Source of the DNA: Mageeibacillus sp. UBA6976
GTDB taxonomy: Bacteria > Bacillota > Clostridia > Saccharofermentanales > Saccharofermentanaceae
Assembly (NCBI GenBank): GCA_002450155.1
Contig: DJYO01000002.1
Span: 1 to 23,418, forward strand
DNA: 23,418 nt
Direction: 5' to 3'
Part shown: piece after piece, positions 8,076 through 16,376 of the stretch
Position numbering within the stretch: position 1 is the stretch's first letter
Layout of the letters: the number at the start of each line of letters is the position of its first letter
Made by a program: the position numbers and the translations under genes
Notes under the pieces: model-generated
Database searches by the model: none
What the model saw: the letters and a program-made list of their open reading frames with translations, nothing else
Told to the model about the DNA's origin: nothing

Positions 8076-8807
8076 ATGCTTCAGTTGAGGGATGTCTGCT
8101 TTACTGCAGACGGTAAAGATATTCTTAAGAACATCGATCTTGAGATAGACGATAAGTTTGTAGCGATAACCGGACCTAACGGCAGTGGTAAGTCAACACT
8201 GCTCAAGATCATTATGGGCATTATAACGCCTACATCAGGCCGGGTTATCTTTGACGGCGAGGATATAACGGATCTCCCGGTCAACGAAAGAGCAAAAAAA
8301 GGTCTTAGCTTTGCCTTCCAGCAGCCGGTCAAGTTCAAGGGGCTCAGGGTAAGAGATCTCCTGTCCATTGCATCAGGCAAGGCGATGGATCTCGATAGGG
8401 ATTGCTCATACCTTAAGGCAGTAGGCCTTTGCCCGAGAGATTACATAGACAGGGAGATCAACGACACTCTTTCCGGCGGTGAGATGAAGAGGATCGAGAT
8501 CGCTATGGCAGCTGCCAGAGGCGGCAAGATGAGCCTTTTCGACGAGCCGGAGGCAGGTATCGATCTCTGGAGCTTTAACAGTCTCATAGATGTTTTCGAG
8601 GATCTGAGGATCAAGACGGACGGCAATATCCTCATAATCTCCCATCAGGAGAGGATACTTGAGATCGCAGACAAGATCATATACCTCAAGGACGGCGAGG
8701 TAAGCAGATATGACACTGCCGAGACCGTAATGTCCGAGTTTAACATGCGTGGCGCAAAAGGATGCAAGTGTTTCCGCGGCGCCGAAGGAGAGAGCTGCAA
8801 TGGATGA
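8076..8807 (+). CDS. sufC: SufC-like ABC ATPase of Fe-S cluster assembly (SmsC type)
   Basis: The 243-residue cytosolic ABC ATPase should power Fe-S cluster assembly on the SufB/D-like partner encoded next. Visible motifs: Walker A 'GPNGSGKST' (about residues 34-42), a Q-loop 'AFQQPVKFKGL', signature 'LSGGEMKR' (about 130-137), Walker B 'MSLFDEPEAGID' and switch histidine 'IISHQ'. Canonical SufC has 'LDETDSGLD' at Walker B; 'DEPEAGID' instead fits the short SufBC-like pairs described as the minimal SUF (SMS) system. The tail carries C230, C232 and C241, an unusual cysteine cluster. GAGGGAG precedes the ATG at 8076. It begins a rightward operon, overlapping the scaffold gene by eight bases. 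No cysteine desulfurase or SufU gene is present in the window. Confidence 0.88.
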   Translation: MLQLRDVCFTADGKDILKNIDLEIDDKFVAITGPNGSGKSTLLKIIMGIITPTSGRVIFDGEDITDLPVNERAKKGLSFAFQQPVKFKGLRVRDLLSIASGKAMDLDRDCSYLKAVGLCPRDYIDREINDTLSGGEMKRIEIAMAAARGGKMSLFDEPEAGIDLWSFNSLIDVFEDLRIKTDGNILIISHQERILEIADKIIYLKDGEVSRYDTAETVMSEFNMRGAKGCKCFRGAEGESCNG

Positions 8808-9717
8808 GATAGAGAAGAGGATACTTAAGGAAGTAGCCGAATTGGATTCGCTTCCGGTAGGAGCATTTAACATAAGATCCAATGGGGAGAGCGCCGCGAG
8901 GAATACTACGGCAAATATCGATATCGTAAGCAAGACTGATAAGTCCGGCATCGACATCATCATTAAGCCGGGGACAAAGAACGAGTCCTGCCACATCCCG
9001 GTCATCATAAGCAAGACAGGTCTTAAAGAGTGCGTCTATAACGATTTCTATATAGGAGACGACTGCGACGTTACTATCGTTGCAGGCTGCGGAATAAGCA
9101 ACTGCGGAGGAGAGGACAGTGCCCATGACGGCATCCATACCTTCCACATTGGCAAGAATTCCAAGGTCAGATATATCGAGCGTCACTACGGTGAAGGAAC
9201 GGGGACCGGCAAGAGGTTCATGAATCCTACGACAGAAGTAGAACTCGGCGAGGGATCAACGATGGATATGGATACTTCCCAGATCGCAGGCATCAACGAT
9301 ACCCTGAGGATCACAAAGGCTGACATCGGCAAGGACGCTATGCTGATAATCCACGATAAGATCCTGACAAACTTTGATCAGACTGCCGAGGCTCAGATCG
9401 TTGCCAACCTCAACGGTGATAACTCCAAGTGCGACATCATAAGCCGAGGCGTTGCCAAGGGACAGTCCAAGCAGGATGTAATAATCGACATATCCGGCAA
9501 TGCCAAGTGCAGCGGTCATGCAGAATGCGATTCCATCATCATGGATGAGGGCGTCATCGTGGCAACACCTAAGCTCAAGGCAACCTGTGTTGACGCGTCC
9601 CTGATCCACGAAGCTGCAATAGGCAAGATCGCCGGCGAGCAGATAACAAAGCTCATGACATTGGGTCTTACAGAGCAGGAAGCAGAAGCCAAGATCATCG
9701 AGGGATTCCTGAGATAA
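8800..9717 (+). CDS. SufB/SufD-family Fe-S scaffold protein (SmsB type)
   Basis: This 305-residue protein has the beta-helix core of the SufB/D family, seen as repeated short strands at ~60-270. It ends with the family signature 'ASLIHEAAIGKIAGEQ' followed by 'LMTLGLTEQEAEAKIIEGFL', matching the usual 'HEA.IGKI...Q..YL..RGL....A...I..GF'. The middle has 'GCGISNCGGEDSAHDGIHTF' and 'GKRFMNPTTEVELGEGS'. It is shorter than SufB (~470) or SufD (~430) because the N-terminal extension is missing, as in minimal SUF systems. It should be the scaffold partner of the adjacent SufC-like ATPase. I chose the ATG at 8800, preceded by GAAGGAGAG, over a GTG at 8749 that lacks a ribosome site and overlaps deeply. 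It ends in TAATG, overlapping the patatin start by one base. Confidence 0.87.
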   Translation: MDEIEKRILKEVAELDSLPVGAFNIRSNGESAARNTTANIDIVSKTDKSGIDIIIKPGTKNESCHIPVIISKTGLKECVYNDFYIGDDCDVTIVAGCGISNCGGEDSAHDGIHTFHIGKNSKVRYIERHYGEGTGTGKRFMNPTTEVELGEGSTMDMDTSQIAGINDTLRITKADIGKDAMLIIHDKILTNFDQTAEAQIVANLNGDNSKCDIISRGVAKGQSKQDVIIDISGNAKCSGHAECDSIIMDEGVIVATPKLKATCVDASLIHEAAIGKIAGEQITKLMTLGLTEQEAEAKIIEGFLR

Positions 9718-10574
9718 TGGCAAAGATCGGACTGGTCCTCGAAGGCGGTGGGATGAAGTGTGCCTATGGAGCAGGAGTCTTAGACTGTTTTCTGGAAGGC
9801 GACATCAAGTTTGATTACTGTATAGGCGTATCAGCAGGCTCTGCCAACGGGGCGAGCTTTGTTGCAGGTCAGCATGGCAGGAGCAAGAGATTTTATACAG
9901 TCCATCCAAAGAACCCGGAATACTTTGGCGTCAAGGCCGTTATCAGTGAGGGCGGAATATTCGGACTGGATTATATCTATGCGACTTTGAGCAATGAGGG
10001 AGGCAAGGACCCTTTAGACTACGACAGCTTTGTCTCTAACCCCTGTGATTTCGAAGCGGTTGCTACAGATGCCGAGACGGGCAAAGCAGTATATTTCCCG
10101 AAGAGCAGGATCAAGCGCAACGACTACCGTGTGATCATGGCATCATCCTGTCTCCCGGTCTTATGCAAACCTGTCATGGTGGACGGGAGATACTACTACG
10201 ACGGCGGAGTTGCAGACTCGATCCCCTGCGACAGGGCCTTTGCCATGGGGTGCGATAAGATAGTCGTTATACTCTCCAAGCCAAGAGATTTTGTAAAAGA
10301 GCCTGAAGGCCACAAGAACATATATACCCATGCCCTGAAAGACTATCCTGAGATGGCCAGGGCCTTAGATAATAGACACCTTATGTACAGGGAGAGCCAG
10401 CGCAGGATGTTCAGCTACGAGATGGCAGGCAAGGCTTTTGTCTTTGCGATCTCAAGACCTGCAAAACTCTCTACATACAACATGGATACAAAGGTATCAG
10501 AGGACTTGTACGATCTCGGCCGCCGCGATTATGCGGCCAGTGCCGCAAGACTTCGTGCTTTCCTTGGGATGTGA
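9717..10574 (+). CDS. Patatin-like phospholipase
   Basis: The 285-residue product is a patatin-family serine acylhydrolase. The oxyanion loop is 'EGGGMKCAYGAG' (residues 9-20, with the MK variant of the G-G-G-x-R/K pattern), the nucleophile elbow is 'GVSAG' with Ser39, and the catalytic Asp is D162 in 'YYYDGG'. The Ser-Asp dyad is therefore complete. Length and the late 'ALDNRHLMYRES' region resemble YjjU-type bacterial patatins. It probably cleaves acyl chains from a membrane or lipid substrate; the substrate is unknown. No signal peptide is visible, so it is likely cytosolic or peripheral. The ATG shares its A with the scaffold stop (TAATG), so translation is coupled. The DUF4236 gene follows after 37 bases. 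Confidence 0.92.
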   Translation: MAKIGLVLEGGGMKCAYGAGVLDCFLEGDIKFDYCIGVSAGSANGASFVAGQHGRSKRFYTVHPKNPEYFGVKAVISEGGIFGLDYIYATLSNEGGKDPLDYDSFVSNPCDFEAVATDAETGKAVYFPKSRIKRNDYRVIMASSCLPVLCKPVMVDGRYYYDGGVADSIPCDRAFAMGCDKIVVILSKPRDFVKEPEGHKNIYTHALKDYPEMARALDNRHLMYRESQRRMFSYEMAGKAFVFAISRPAKLSTYNMDTKVSEDLYDLGRRDYAASAARLRAFLGM

Positions 10575-10611
10575 TAGAATTAACCTATCAAGATCTAAGG
10601 AGGGTCCGGTC

Positions 10612-11580
10612 ATGGGACTTAATTTCAGGAAATCCATATCACTTTGCAAAGGCGTTAAGCTTAACCTAAGCAAATCCGGGCCCAGCCTGTCTTTCGGCAG
10701 ATCAGGTCTCAGACAATCCATAAATCTCAAGGGGCAGTCAAGGACAACGGTAGGCATACCGGGAACGGGTATCTACTACACCAAGACGGCAAACGTTAAG
10801 AACCTTTTTGGCGACAAGGACAAGAAAAAGAAAGATCAGGCCAAGGCCGACAAGGCACCTGCCAAGCCCGCCAAGGCAGAAGCTAATGCTTCTGCCAAAG
10901 AGAATATCGATGCCGAAGCAAATGCAAGGACAGTTGCAGAATATGAAGAAGCTGTCATGGCACTTAAGTCCGTCCACAAGATGAGTGACGGATATATCGA
11001 TTGGGAATCCATAAAGAACGGTGCGGTATCGGGACAACTGGCTGATCTAAAGCCTTTTGCTGAGAGCATCCTGGCAGGAGATATCGACTCCTACTTTAAA
11101 GTTATCGAAGAGGTGGGTCCCTTCGACGATCTCCTGGATTACGGCAGCTCCTTCGAGGTCGGAACAGACGATCCGGAGATACTTGAGGTTGAATTCAATG
11201 TCAGATCAGAGGAAGTCCTGCCAAGGACCGTATTAAGCCTTAAGGCAGACGGCAGCATCTCTGAGAAGGATATGACCAAGACTGCATATTACGACCTCCT
11301 GCATGACTATGTATCCAGCACGATCTTAAGGATAGCAAGAGATACCTTTGCCCTCCTGCCTGTTAAGACCGTATTGATCCATGCCCAGGATGTGAGCATA
11401 AACAGTGCAACAGGCAATGAAGAGGAGATAACCATCGTCTCTGCAAGGATCAAGAGAGATGCTCTTATGACCATCAACTTTGAGAGGATAGATCCTTCTG
11501 ACTGTCTCAATGCCTTCGAGTGCAAGGAGAAATTCAGGAAGACTGAGGGCTATGCTCCCATAGACAGACTCCTGCCCTGA
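10612..11580 (+). CDS. DUF4236 domain protein with alpha/beta C-terminal domain
   Basis: The N-terminal ~50 residues match DUF4236: 'MGLNFRKSISLCKGVKLNLS', then 'SGPSLSFGRSGL' and 'RTTVGIPGTGIYYTK', a small beta domain of unknown role. A Lys/Ala-rich linker (about 60-100) follows, then ~220 residues with no domain I can name, predicted alpha/beta and probably globular. Total length 322. The start is the ATG at 10612 with AAGGAGGG eight bases upstream; an in-frame reading that extends back into the patatin gene is not supported. It is the last gene of the sufC-scaffold-patatin transcript. A possible intrinsic terminator overlaps its stop codon. Confidence 0.82.
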   Translation: MGLNFRKSISLCKGVKLNLSKSGPSLSFGRSGLRQSINLKGQSRTTVGIPGTGIYYTKTANVKNLFGDKDKKKKDQAKADKAPAKPAKAEANASAKENIDAEANARTVAEYEEAVMALKSVHKMSDGYIDWESIKNGAVSGQLADLKPFAESILAGDIDSYFKVIEEVGPFDDLLDYGSSFEVGTDDPEILEVEFNVRSEEVLPRTVLSLKADGSISEKDMTKTAYYDLLHDYVSSTILRIARDTFALLPVKTVLIHAQDVSINSATGNEEEITIVSARIKRDALMTINFERIDPSDCLNAFECKEKFRKTEGYAPIDRLLP

Positions 11581-11596
11581 GTTGAGTCTTGTTTTT
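11566..11596 (+). terminator. Possible intrinsic terminator after DUF4236 gene
   Basis: AGACTC, 12-base loop, GAGTCT, then TGTTTTT. The 6-bp stem overlaps the stop codon at 11578-11580. The stem is short and the loop long, so strength is doubtful. Confidence 0.4.
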
Positions 11597-11620
11597 GAAC
11601 ATATGGTAAACATTTCCATA

Positions 11621-11638
11621 AAACAAATATCTTTGTTT
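11621..11638. promoter_or_regulatory. Inverted repeat upstream of the c-di-GMP gene
   Basis: AAACAAA, TATC, TTTGTTT: a perfect 7+7 inverted repeat about 75 bases before the ATG at 11714. It has one G-C pair per arm and no U-tract, so an operator is more likely than a terminator. Confidence 0.4.
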
Positions 11639-11683
11639 GAAATCTCTATGGCTTACAAAGTAAAATGTAAACTGTAGTTTTAC

Positions 11684-11696
11684 GATAACAATTATC
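11684..11696. promoter_or_regulatory. GATAA-N3-TTATC inverted repeat before the c-di-GMP gene
   Basis: GATAACAATTATC lies just before the AGGGGTGG ribosome site of the 11714 gene. It resembles the core of Fur-type boxes (GATAATGATTATC) but is a single short site; a regulator bound here would block transcription or initiation. Confidence 0.35.
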
Positions 11697-11713
11697 AGGG
11701 GTGGCTAAGTATT

Positions 11714-14700
11714 ATGCATAAGCGCAAGCGGATAGCATTTCTTGCCGGTCAGGTCGATGAGTATTATCAGACCGATGTGTTAACCGGGTTTGAGAAACGT
11801 GCTTTCGAGTACGACTATGACGTTTGTGTATTTGGTATGTATCAGAAATACCAGTCCAGTGCTGCAAGAGAGATCGGTGAGACATCCATATTCTCCATAA
11901 TCCCCTATGAGGAATTCGACGGCGTCGTCATGATGCTCGACACCCTTCAGACTCCGGGTCTTGCAGACAGCATCGAACTCATAGTCAAGGAGCGCTGCAG
12001 CTGTCCCGTTCTGTCAGTAGACAAGATATCCGATAATTTCGCCTCCATAACGCCCAACCACTATACTGCGGTCAAGGCTGAGATAGCTCACCTTATCGAA
12101 GAGCACGGCTATACTGACATAGCATATCTTACGGGCAAGGCATGGCATCCCTATTCCAAGGAGAGGCTCAGAGCCTTCGTCGACTGCATGCACGAGCATG
12201 GTCTTGAGGTTCCTGACAACAGGATCTTCTATGGGGATTTCTGGTATACCAGCGGTGAGAACCTGGGCGACAGACTAGTAAGGAGCGGAGACAGACTCCC
12301 TCAGGTAATAGCCTGTGCCAACGACTGTATGGCCATAGGACTTGCCAAATCTCTTACGGCCAACGGCTACAGGATACCTGACGATATTGCCATCCTGGGA
12401 TACGACTCTACAGAAGAGGGCAGATTATCTCCCGTCCCGCTTACATCCGTATTTCTCCCGTCAACAGAGCTTGGTGAACATGCTGCAGACAGTATCAAAG
12501 CTCTTATCGAAGGAGGGGAAGTAAAACCCTTCGAAGGTCCGGTCAATTTCTTTATCGGCAGTTCCTGCGGATGCAAGCCTGATACTACTTTGACAAGCAA
12601 GGACTTGAGAGCTACCTGGGATACGGATATATCCAGCAACAGTGTATATTCCACCTTCAATTATATAGACGAGGACCTGCTTATCCAGGAGAGTTTTGAC
12701 AGTCTGATGGAGACTATATTCGCCTATGTATATCAGATAAGGGAATTTGAGAGCTTCAGCATCTGTCTTAACGAGGACTGGGAGCACTACTGTACGCCCG
12801 CAGGTTCAGACAGGGCAGGGGAGCAGCTCAATCTCTCGATACTTAAGGACACGGACAGGTTCTTCAGCCGCAAGATCCTTGATGCCATGACATGCCGCGC
12901 AGAGAGAGTCAATTCAGACCAGATCAATCTGAACCAGTTCTTTGACAGGCAGACTCTTATCCCGAGACTTGATGAATACAGAGACAGACCGGAGGTCTTT
13001 ATATTTACTCCTTTATACTTTGAAGACGCAAGCTTCGGTTATGCCTGTATATCCTATGCAGAGCCCAAGTCTTATTCGGAAACATACAGGATATGGCTCA
13101 AGTCCATAATGAGAGGTCTCGAATACTACAGAAGGCAGGAGACACTTAAGGCTGTCAACAGAAAGCTCGAAGCCGGTATGGTCCGTGACGCCCTTACAGG
13201 TCTTTATAACTACAGAGGCCTTACTCAGCAGTCCAATGCGATCCTTGCCGAATACAGAAAGCGCGGAGCTTCTGAGATCGGAGTTCTTGCGGTAGATATC
13301 AAGAACCTCTCCAGTATCAATTCGGCAGACGGCAGGGCTGTAGGTGACAAGGCGATCCTCAAGCTCAGCGAAGCCATGAGAGAGAGTATTGCTGACGGTG
13401 AGGTATTCTGCTTCGGAAGCGGCGAGGAGGCCGGCATCGTATATATAGAAGGAGATGCGAATGAGGTATTGACCGGCAGGCTCAAGGCGGTGAAGGAGAT
13501 GATCGCCGAGTATAACAACACATCCGGTCTTTCCAAAGTTGATATCTACTCCGGTTTTGCAAGCGGCAAACCCTCAGACGATTCGGAACTTACAAGGCTT
13601 ATTAACATGGCACTCTCCAGAAAGAATGCCCAGAAGGCTCATACTTCCGGTGCAGAAGAAGGAAGTGAGAACTGGGAGAGCGAGGCCATGATCGTCAACG
13701 ACATCCTGGACCAGAACAAGATCAATTATCACTTCCAGCCGATAGTCGATGCACACACAAGCGAGATCTATGCATACGAGGCGCTCATGAGAGTAGATGT
13801 AACACCTTACATCAATCCTCCGGCCGTGCTCAAATACGCAGACTCCTTCAACAGACTCTACGATGTTGAGAATGCTACATTTACAAATGTCCTTAACTTG
13901 ATAGACAGCAAGGGCAAGGATTTTAAGCACGATGCAAAGATATTCATAAACAGCATCCCGGGCCAGCATCTTAAGGACGATGACATAGCAAGGCTCGATG
14001 AGATCATGTCCAGACACAGCAAAGATATCGTAGTCGAACTTACAGAAGAATCCGAGCTTGACGATAACGAACTTACCGAACTTAAGTCAAAGTACCGCCG
14101 CATGGGCGTTGAGGTGGCAATAGACGACTACGGCACAGGGTATTCAAACGTAAGCAACCTGCTCAGATATACACCTGACTATGTTAAGGTCGACAGGTCC
14201 CTTATAACCGAGATCGAGAATTCACCCCAGAAGCAGCATCTGGTCAAGGACATAATATCCTTTGCCCACGATTACGACATCAAGGTATTAGCCGAGGGAG
14301 TTGAGACTGAAGCTGAGCTCGCCACGGTCATAGGTATGGGTGTAGACCTTATCCAGGGCTACTATACCGCCCGTCCTTCAGAGAAGGTCGTTAAGGAGAT
14401 CGACCCCAAGGTTAGGGGCGAGATATTAAAGTACAACGCTCTGAAGGAAGAGAGCAGGAACAAGTACATTTACTTTGCGGGAAGAGATGCCCGTATATCC
14501 ACTTCGGCCCTTACCCAGAACGAATACCAGACCATAAGGATCACAAACGGTCAGGTTACATATAGAGATGTTACGATCGTTGGAGCTCCGGGACAGAATC
14601 CTTCTCTCGGTATCGAGATCGAGGACGGATACAGCGGACAGATAACACTTGAGAATGTCCACCTTACAGGCAAGAAGAGATCCTGCGCCATCGATATTGG

Positions 14701-15532
14701 CAACGGATGCGATGTCGTACTTGTACTCAAGGGTGAGAATTTCCTTGAAGCCGGCGGCATCAAAGTAGCTCCTGATGCGAACCTTCTTATAGAAGGTGAC
14801 GGCAATCTCCAGATCCAGGTCATGCAGTCAGACGGATTCTGCATAGGCAACACCATCGACTCCAGACACGGTAAGATCATATTCCAGCAGGACGGAACAC
14901 TTGATCTCAGGTTTAACTGCTCCCGAGGCGTTGCTTTAGGTTCCGGTCTCGGAGGAGAGATCAATATCCTCAAGGGTAAATATATCTTTAACATAAGCGG
15001 ACAGGAATGTGTAGGAATAGGTTCCTTCGAGGGCAATATTAATCCCGTGATCAAGAAGTGCTCCATCGAGATGACCAATACTGCTCTTACCGGTGTAGGT
15101 GTGGGCTCCTTCAGAGGCGAAGCACGCATCACCATGGAAGATCTGTCCTTTGTGGGTGACTTTACCAACAATGAGATAGTTGTACTGGGTACAAGGTTTG
15201 CTCCTTATACAGGTGTTTCAGTTAGCAGGGGCAGCATAATAGTAAAGATGGTCTGCAGCAGCGGTGCTGTGGCAGGTTCCTTTACCGCCAGAGACTCCCT
15301 CATCAGGTTTGATTACATAAGCCTTGCCGTAGATCTTGACGGCAAGAGCGCAGCTATATACAGAGGCATGGATAAGAATGTAAAGGTAGATGTAACCAAT
15401 TCCCATATCGAGGGTAATGTCAAGACTGAGCTAAAGGTCCCCGAAGGCGCCGGCAAGATGGACTTCCATGTCGTGGGAAGCACCACAAGACTGCACATCA
15501 ACGGTGAACTTCTAAGAGAGGACTTCAATTAG
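11714..15532 (+). CDS. Cytosolic c-di-GMP protein: LacI-type sensor, degenerate GGDEF, EAL, C-terminal beta domain
   Basis: The 1272-residue protein has no signal peptide or membrane segment. Residues 1-~290 match the LacI/ribose-binding-protein ligand domain ('ACANDCMAIGLAKSL', 'IPDDIAILGYDSTEEGRLSP', 'LTSVFLPSTELGEHA') but the LacI DNA-binding head is missing. Residues ~295-490 are an unassigned, perhaps GAF-like segment. A GGDEF domain spans ~492-640 ('RDALTGLYNYRGL'), with GSGEE at 568-572 where the active-site motif belongs, so cyclase activity is unlikely. The EAL domain (~665-900) keeps EAL 689-691, N746, ELTEE 775-779, DD 804-805, K825/D827, E861 and Q881, so it should hydrolyse c-di-GMP. 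Residues ~915-1272 are a Gly-rich repetitive beta domain like a right-handed beta helix. A sugar-responsive phosphodiesterase is the best reading. AGGGGTGG precedes the ATG. The stop overlaps the convergent exonuclease stop. Confidence 0.9.
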   Translation: MHKRKRIAFLAGQVDEYYQTDVLTGFEKRAFEYDYDVCVFGMYQKYQSSAAREIGETSIFSIIPYEEFDGVVMMLDTLQTPGLADSIELIVKERCSCPVLSVDKISDNFASITPNHYTAVKAEIAHLIEEHGYTDIAYLTGKAWHPYSKERLRAFVDCMHEHGLEVPDNRIFYGDFWYTSGENLGDRLVRSGDRLPQVIACANDCMAIGLAKSLTANGYRIPDDIAILGYDSTEEGRLSPVPLTSVFLPSTELGEHAADSIKALIEGGEVKPFEGPVNFFIGSSCGCKPDTTLTSKDLRATWDTDISSNSVYSTFNYIDEDLLIQESFDSLMETIFAYVYQIREFESFSICLNEDWEHYCTPAGSDRAGEQLNLSILKDTDRFFSRKILDAMTCRAERVNSDQINLNQFFDRQTLIPRLDEYRDRPEVFIFTPLYFEDASFGYACISYAEPKSYSETYRIWLKSIMRGLEYYRRQETLKAVNRKLEAGMVRDALTGLYNYRGLTQQSNAILAEYRKRGASEIGVLAVDIKNLSSINSADGRAVGDKAILKLSEAMRESIADGEVFCFGSGEEAGIVYIEGDANEVLTGRLKAVKEMIAEYNNTSGLSKVDIYSGFASGKPSDDSELTRLINMALSRKNAQKAHTSGAEEGSENWESEAMIVNDILDQNKINYHFQPIVDAHTSEIYAYEALMRVDVTPYINPPAVLKYADSFNRLYDVENATFTNVLNLIDSKGKDFKHDAKIFINSIPGQHLKDDDIARLDEIMSRHSKDIVVELTEESELDDNELTELKSKYRRMGVEVAIDDYGTGYSNVSNLLRYTPDYVKVDRSLITEIENSPQKQHLVKDIISFAHDYDIKVLAEGVETEAELATVIGMGVDLIQGYYTARPSEKVVKEIDPKVRGEILKYNALKEESRNKYIYFAGRDARISTSALTQNEYQTIRITNGQVTYRDVTIVGAPGQNPSLGIEIEDGYSGQITLENVHLTGKKRSCAIDIGNGCDVVLVLKGENFLEAGGIKVAPDANLLIEGDGNLQIQVMQSDGFCIGNTIDSRHGKIIFQQDGTLDLRFNCSRGVALGSGLGGEINILKGKYIFNISGQECVGIGSFEGNINPVIKKCSIEMTNTALTGVGVGSFRGEARITMEDLSFVGDFTNNEIVVLGTRFAPYTGVSVSRGSIIVKMVCSSGAVAGSFTARDSLIRFDYISLAVDLDGKSAAIYRGMDKNVKVDVTNSHIEGNVKTELKVPEGAGKMDFHVVGSTTRLHINGELLREDFN

Positions 15533-16296
15533 ATATCGAGGTCAAGATAGATGGGGCAGTGGTCTGACCCCATAATGTCTCCCATCATGTTGGATTCTTT
15601 TATTAACGGAGTAAGTCCCTCTGTTGCAAAGAAGTAATCGATCCTCCAGCCTACGTTTCTCTCTCTTGCCCGGGTCTTATAAGACCACCAGGTATAGCAT
15701 TCCGGCTTATCCGGGTAGAGCATGCGGAATGTATCCACAAGGCCTGCTTCTCTAAAGTGATCCATGTAGACCCTCTCTTCGGGCAAAAAACCTGATATCT
15801 TGGAATTTGCTTTTGGATTAGACAGATCGATCTCCTTATGAGCCGTGTTGACATCACCACAGCAGATGACCTGTCTGCCTGAAGCTTCAAAGTTCCTGAC
15901 CTGCTCTAAGAAACAGTCGTAGAACCTGAGCTTAAACTTAACATATTCGTCGCCTCTCCCACCGTTGGGAAAATAGATGTTATACAGGATAAAGTCTCCG
16001 TAATCTGCACGTATGACTCTTCCTTCGTGGTCGAATTCCTCTGTCCCTAAACCATAGACTATCTCGCGAGGCTCTATCCTTGTGTAAAGGGCAGTACCGG
16101 AATACCCTTTACGCTCTGCACTGTAGAATACGCTCTTATATCCTTCCAAGCACTTTATATCGTCACCTAACTGGTCTTCCGTCGCCTTGATCTCCTGGAT
16201 GCCTATGATATCTGCATCCATGGTCTTGACGATATCGGCAAATCCCTTGCCTGCTATAGCTCTTATTCCGTTTACGTTCCAGCTTACAAGTCTCAT
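15529..16296 (-). CDS. exoA: Exodeoxyribonuclease III (AP endonuclease)
   Basis: The 255-residue protein is a complete ExoA/Xth-type member of the exonuclease-endonuclease-phosphatase fold. It cuts DNA 5' to abasic sites and removes 3' blocks in base-excision repair. Active-site residues are visible: N7 in 'SWNVNGIRA', metal ligand E35 in 'IGIQEIKAT', D148 and N150 in 'GDVNTAHKEIDL', and D245/H246 in 'GSDHCPIYLD'. 'TWWSYKTRARERNVGWRIDYF' contains the family's conserved W-x-Y/W...N-x-GWRIDY stretch. Length is typical for Gram-positive ExoA. The ATG at 16296 has an AGGCGAGG-like site upstream. Its stop (15529-15531) overlaps the stop of the rightward 1272-residue gene, so the 3' ends of the two transcripts must be antisense to each other. 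Confidence 0.96.
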   Translation of the reverse strand: MRLVSWNVNGIRAIAGKGFADIVKTMDADIIGIQEIKATEDQLGDDIKCLEGYKSVFYSAERKGYSGTALYTRIEPREIVYGLGTEEFDHEGRVIRADYGDFILYNIYFPNGGRGDEYVKFKLRFYDCFLEQVRNFEASGRQVICCGDVNTAHKEIDLSNPKANSKISGFLPEERVYMDHFREAGLVDTFRMLYPDKPECYTWWSYKTRARERNVGWRIDYFFATEGLTPLIKESNMMGDIMGSDHCPIYLDLDI

Positions 16297-16376
16297 ATAG
16301 CGCCTCGCCTGTTTAAGTATGCAATCATTTTACAGTATTACGGCAGGATAGTTGTAGGGTATCAATACATTAATTA

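Noticed and set aside
8749..8799. Longer scaffold protein from GTG 8749
   Set aside because: No ribosome site and deep overlap with the ATPase; ATG 8800 has GAAGGAGAG before it.
8406..9014. Long leftward open frame opposite the SufC/scaffold genes
   Set aside because: It is the antisense shadow of two clearly homologous genes. The same applies to 2710-3339 and 14551-15171.
10438..10611. 58-residue N-terminal extension of the DUF4236 protein
   Set aside because: It lies inside the patatin gene in another frame; the domain begins at ATG 10612 with AAGGAGGG.
11714..11900. LacI-family transcription regulator
   Set aside because: The protein starts directly with the ligand-binding domain; there is no helix-turn-helix before it.
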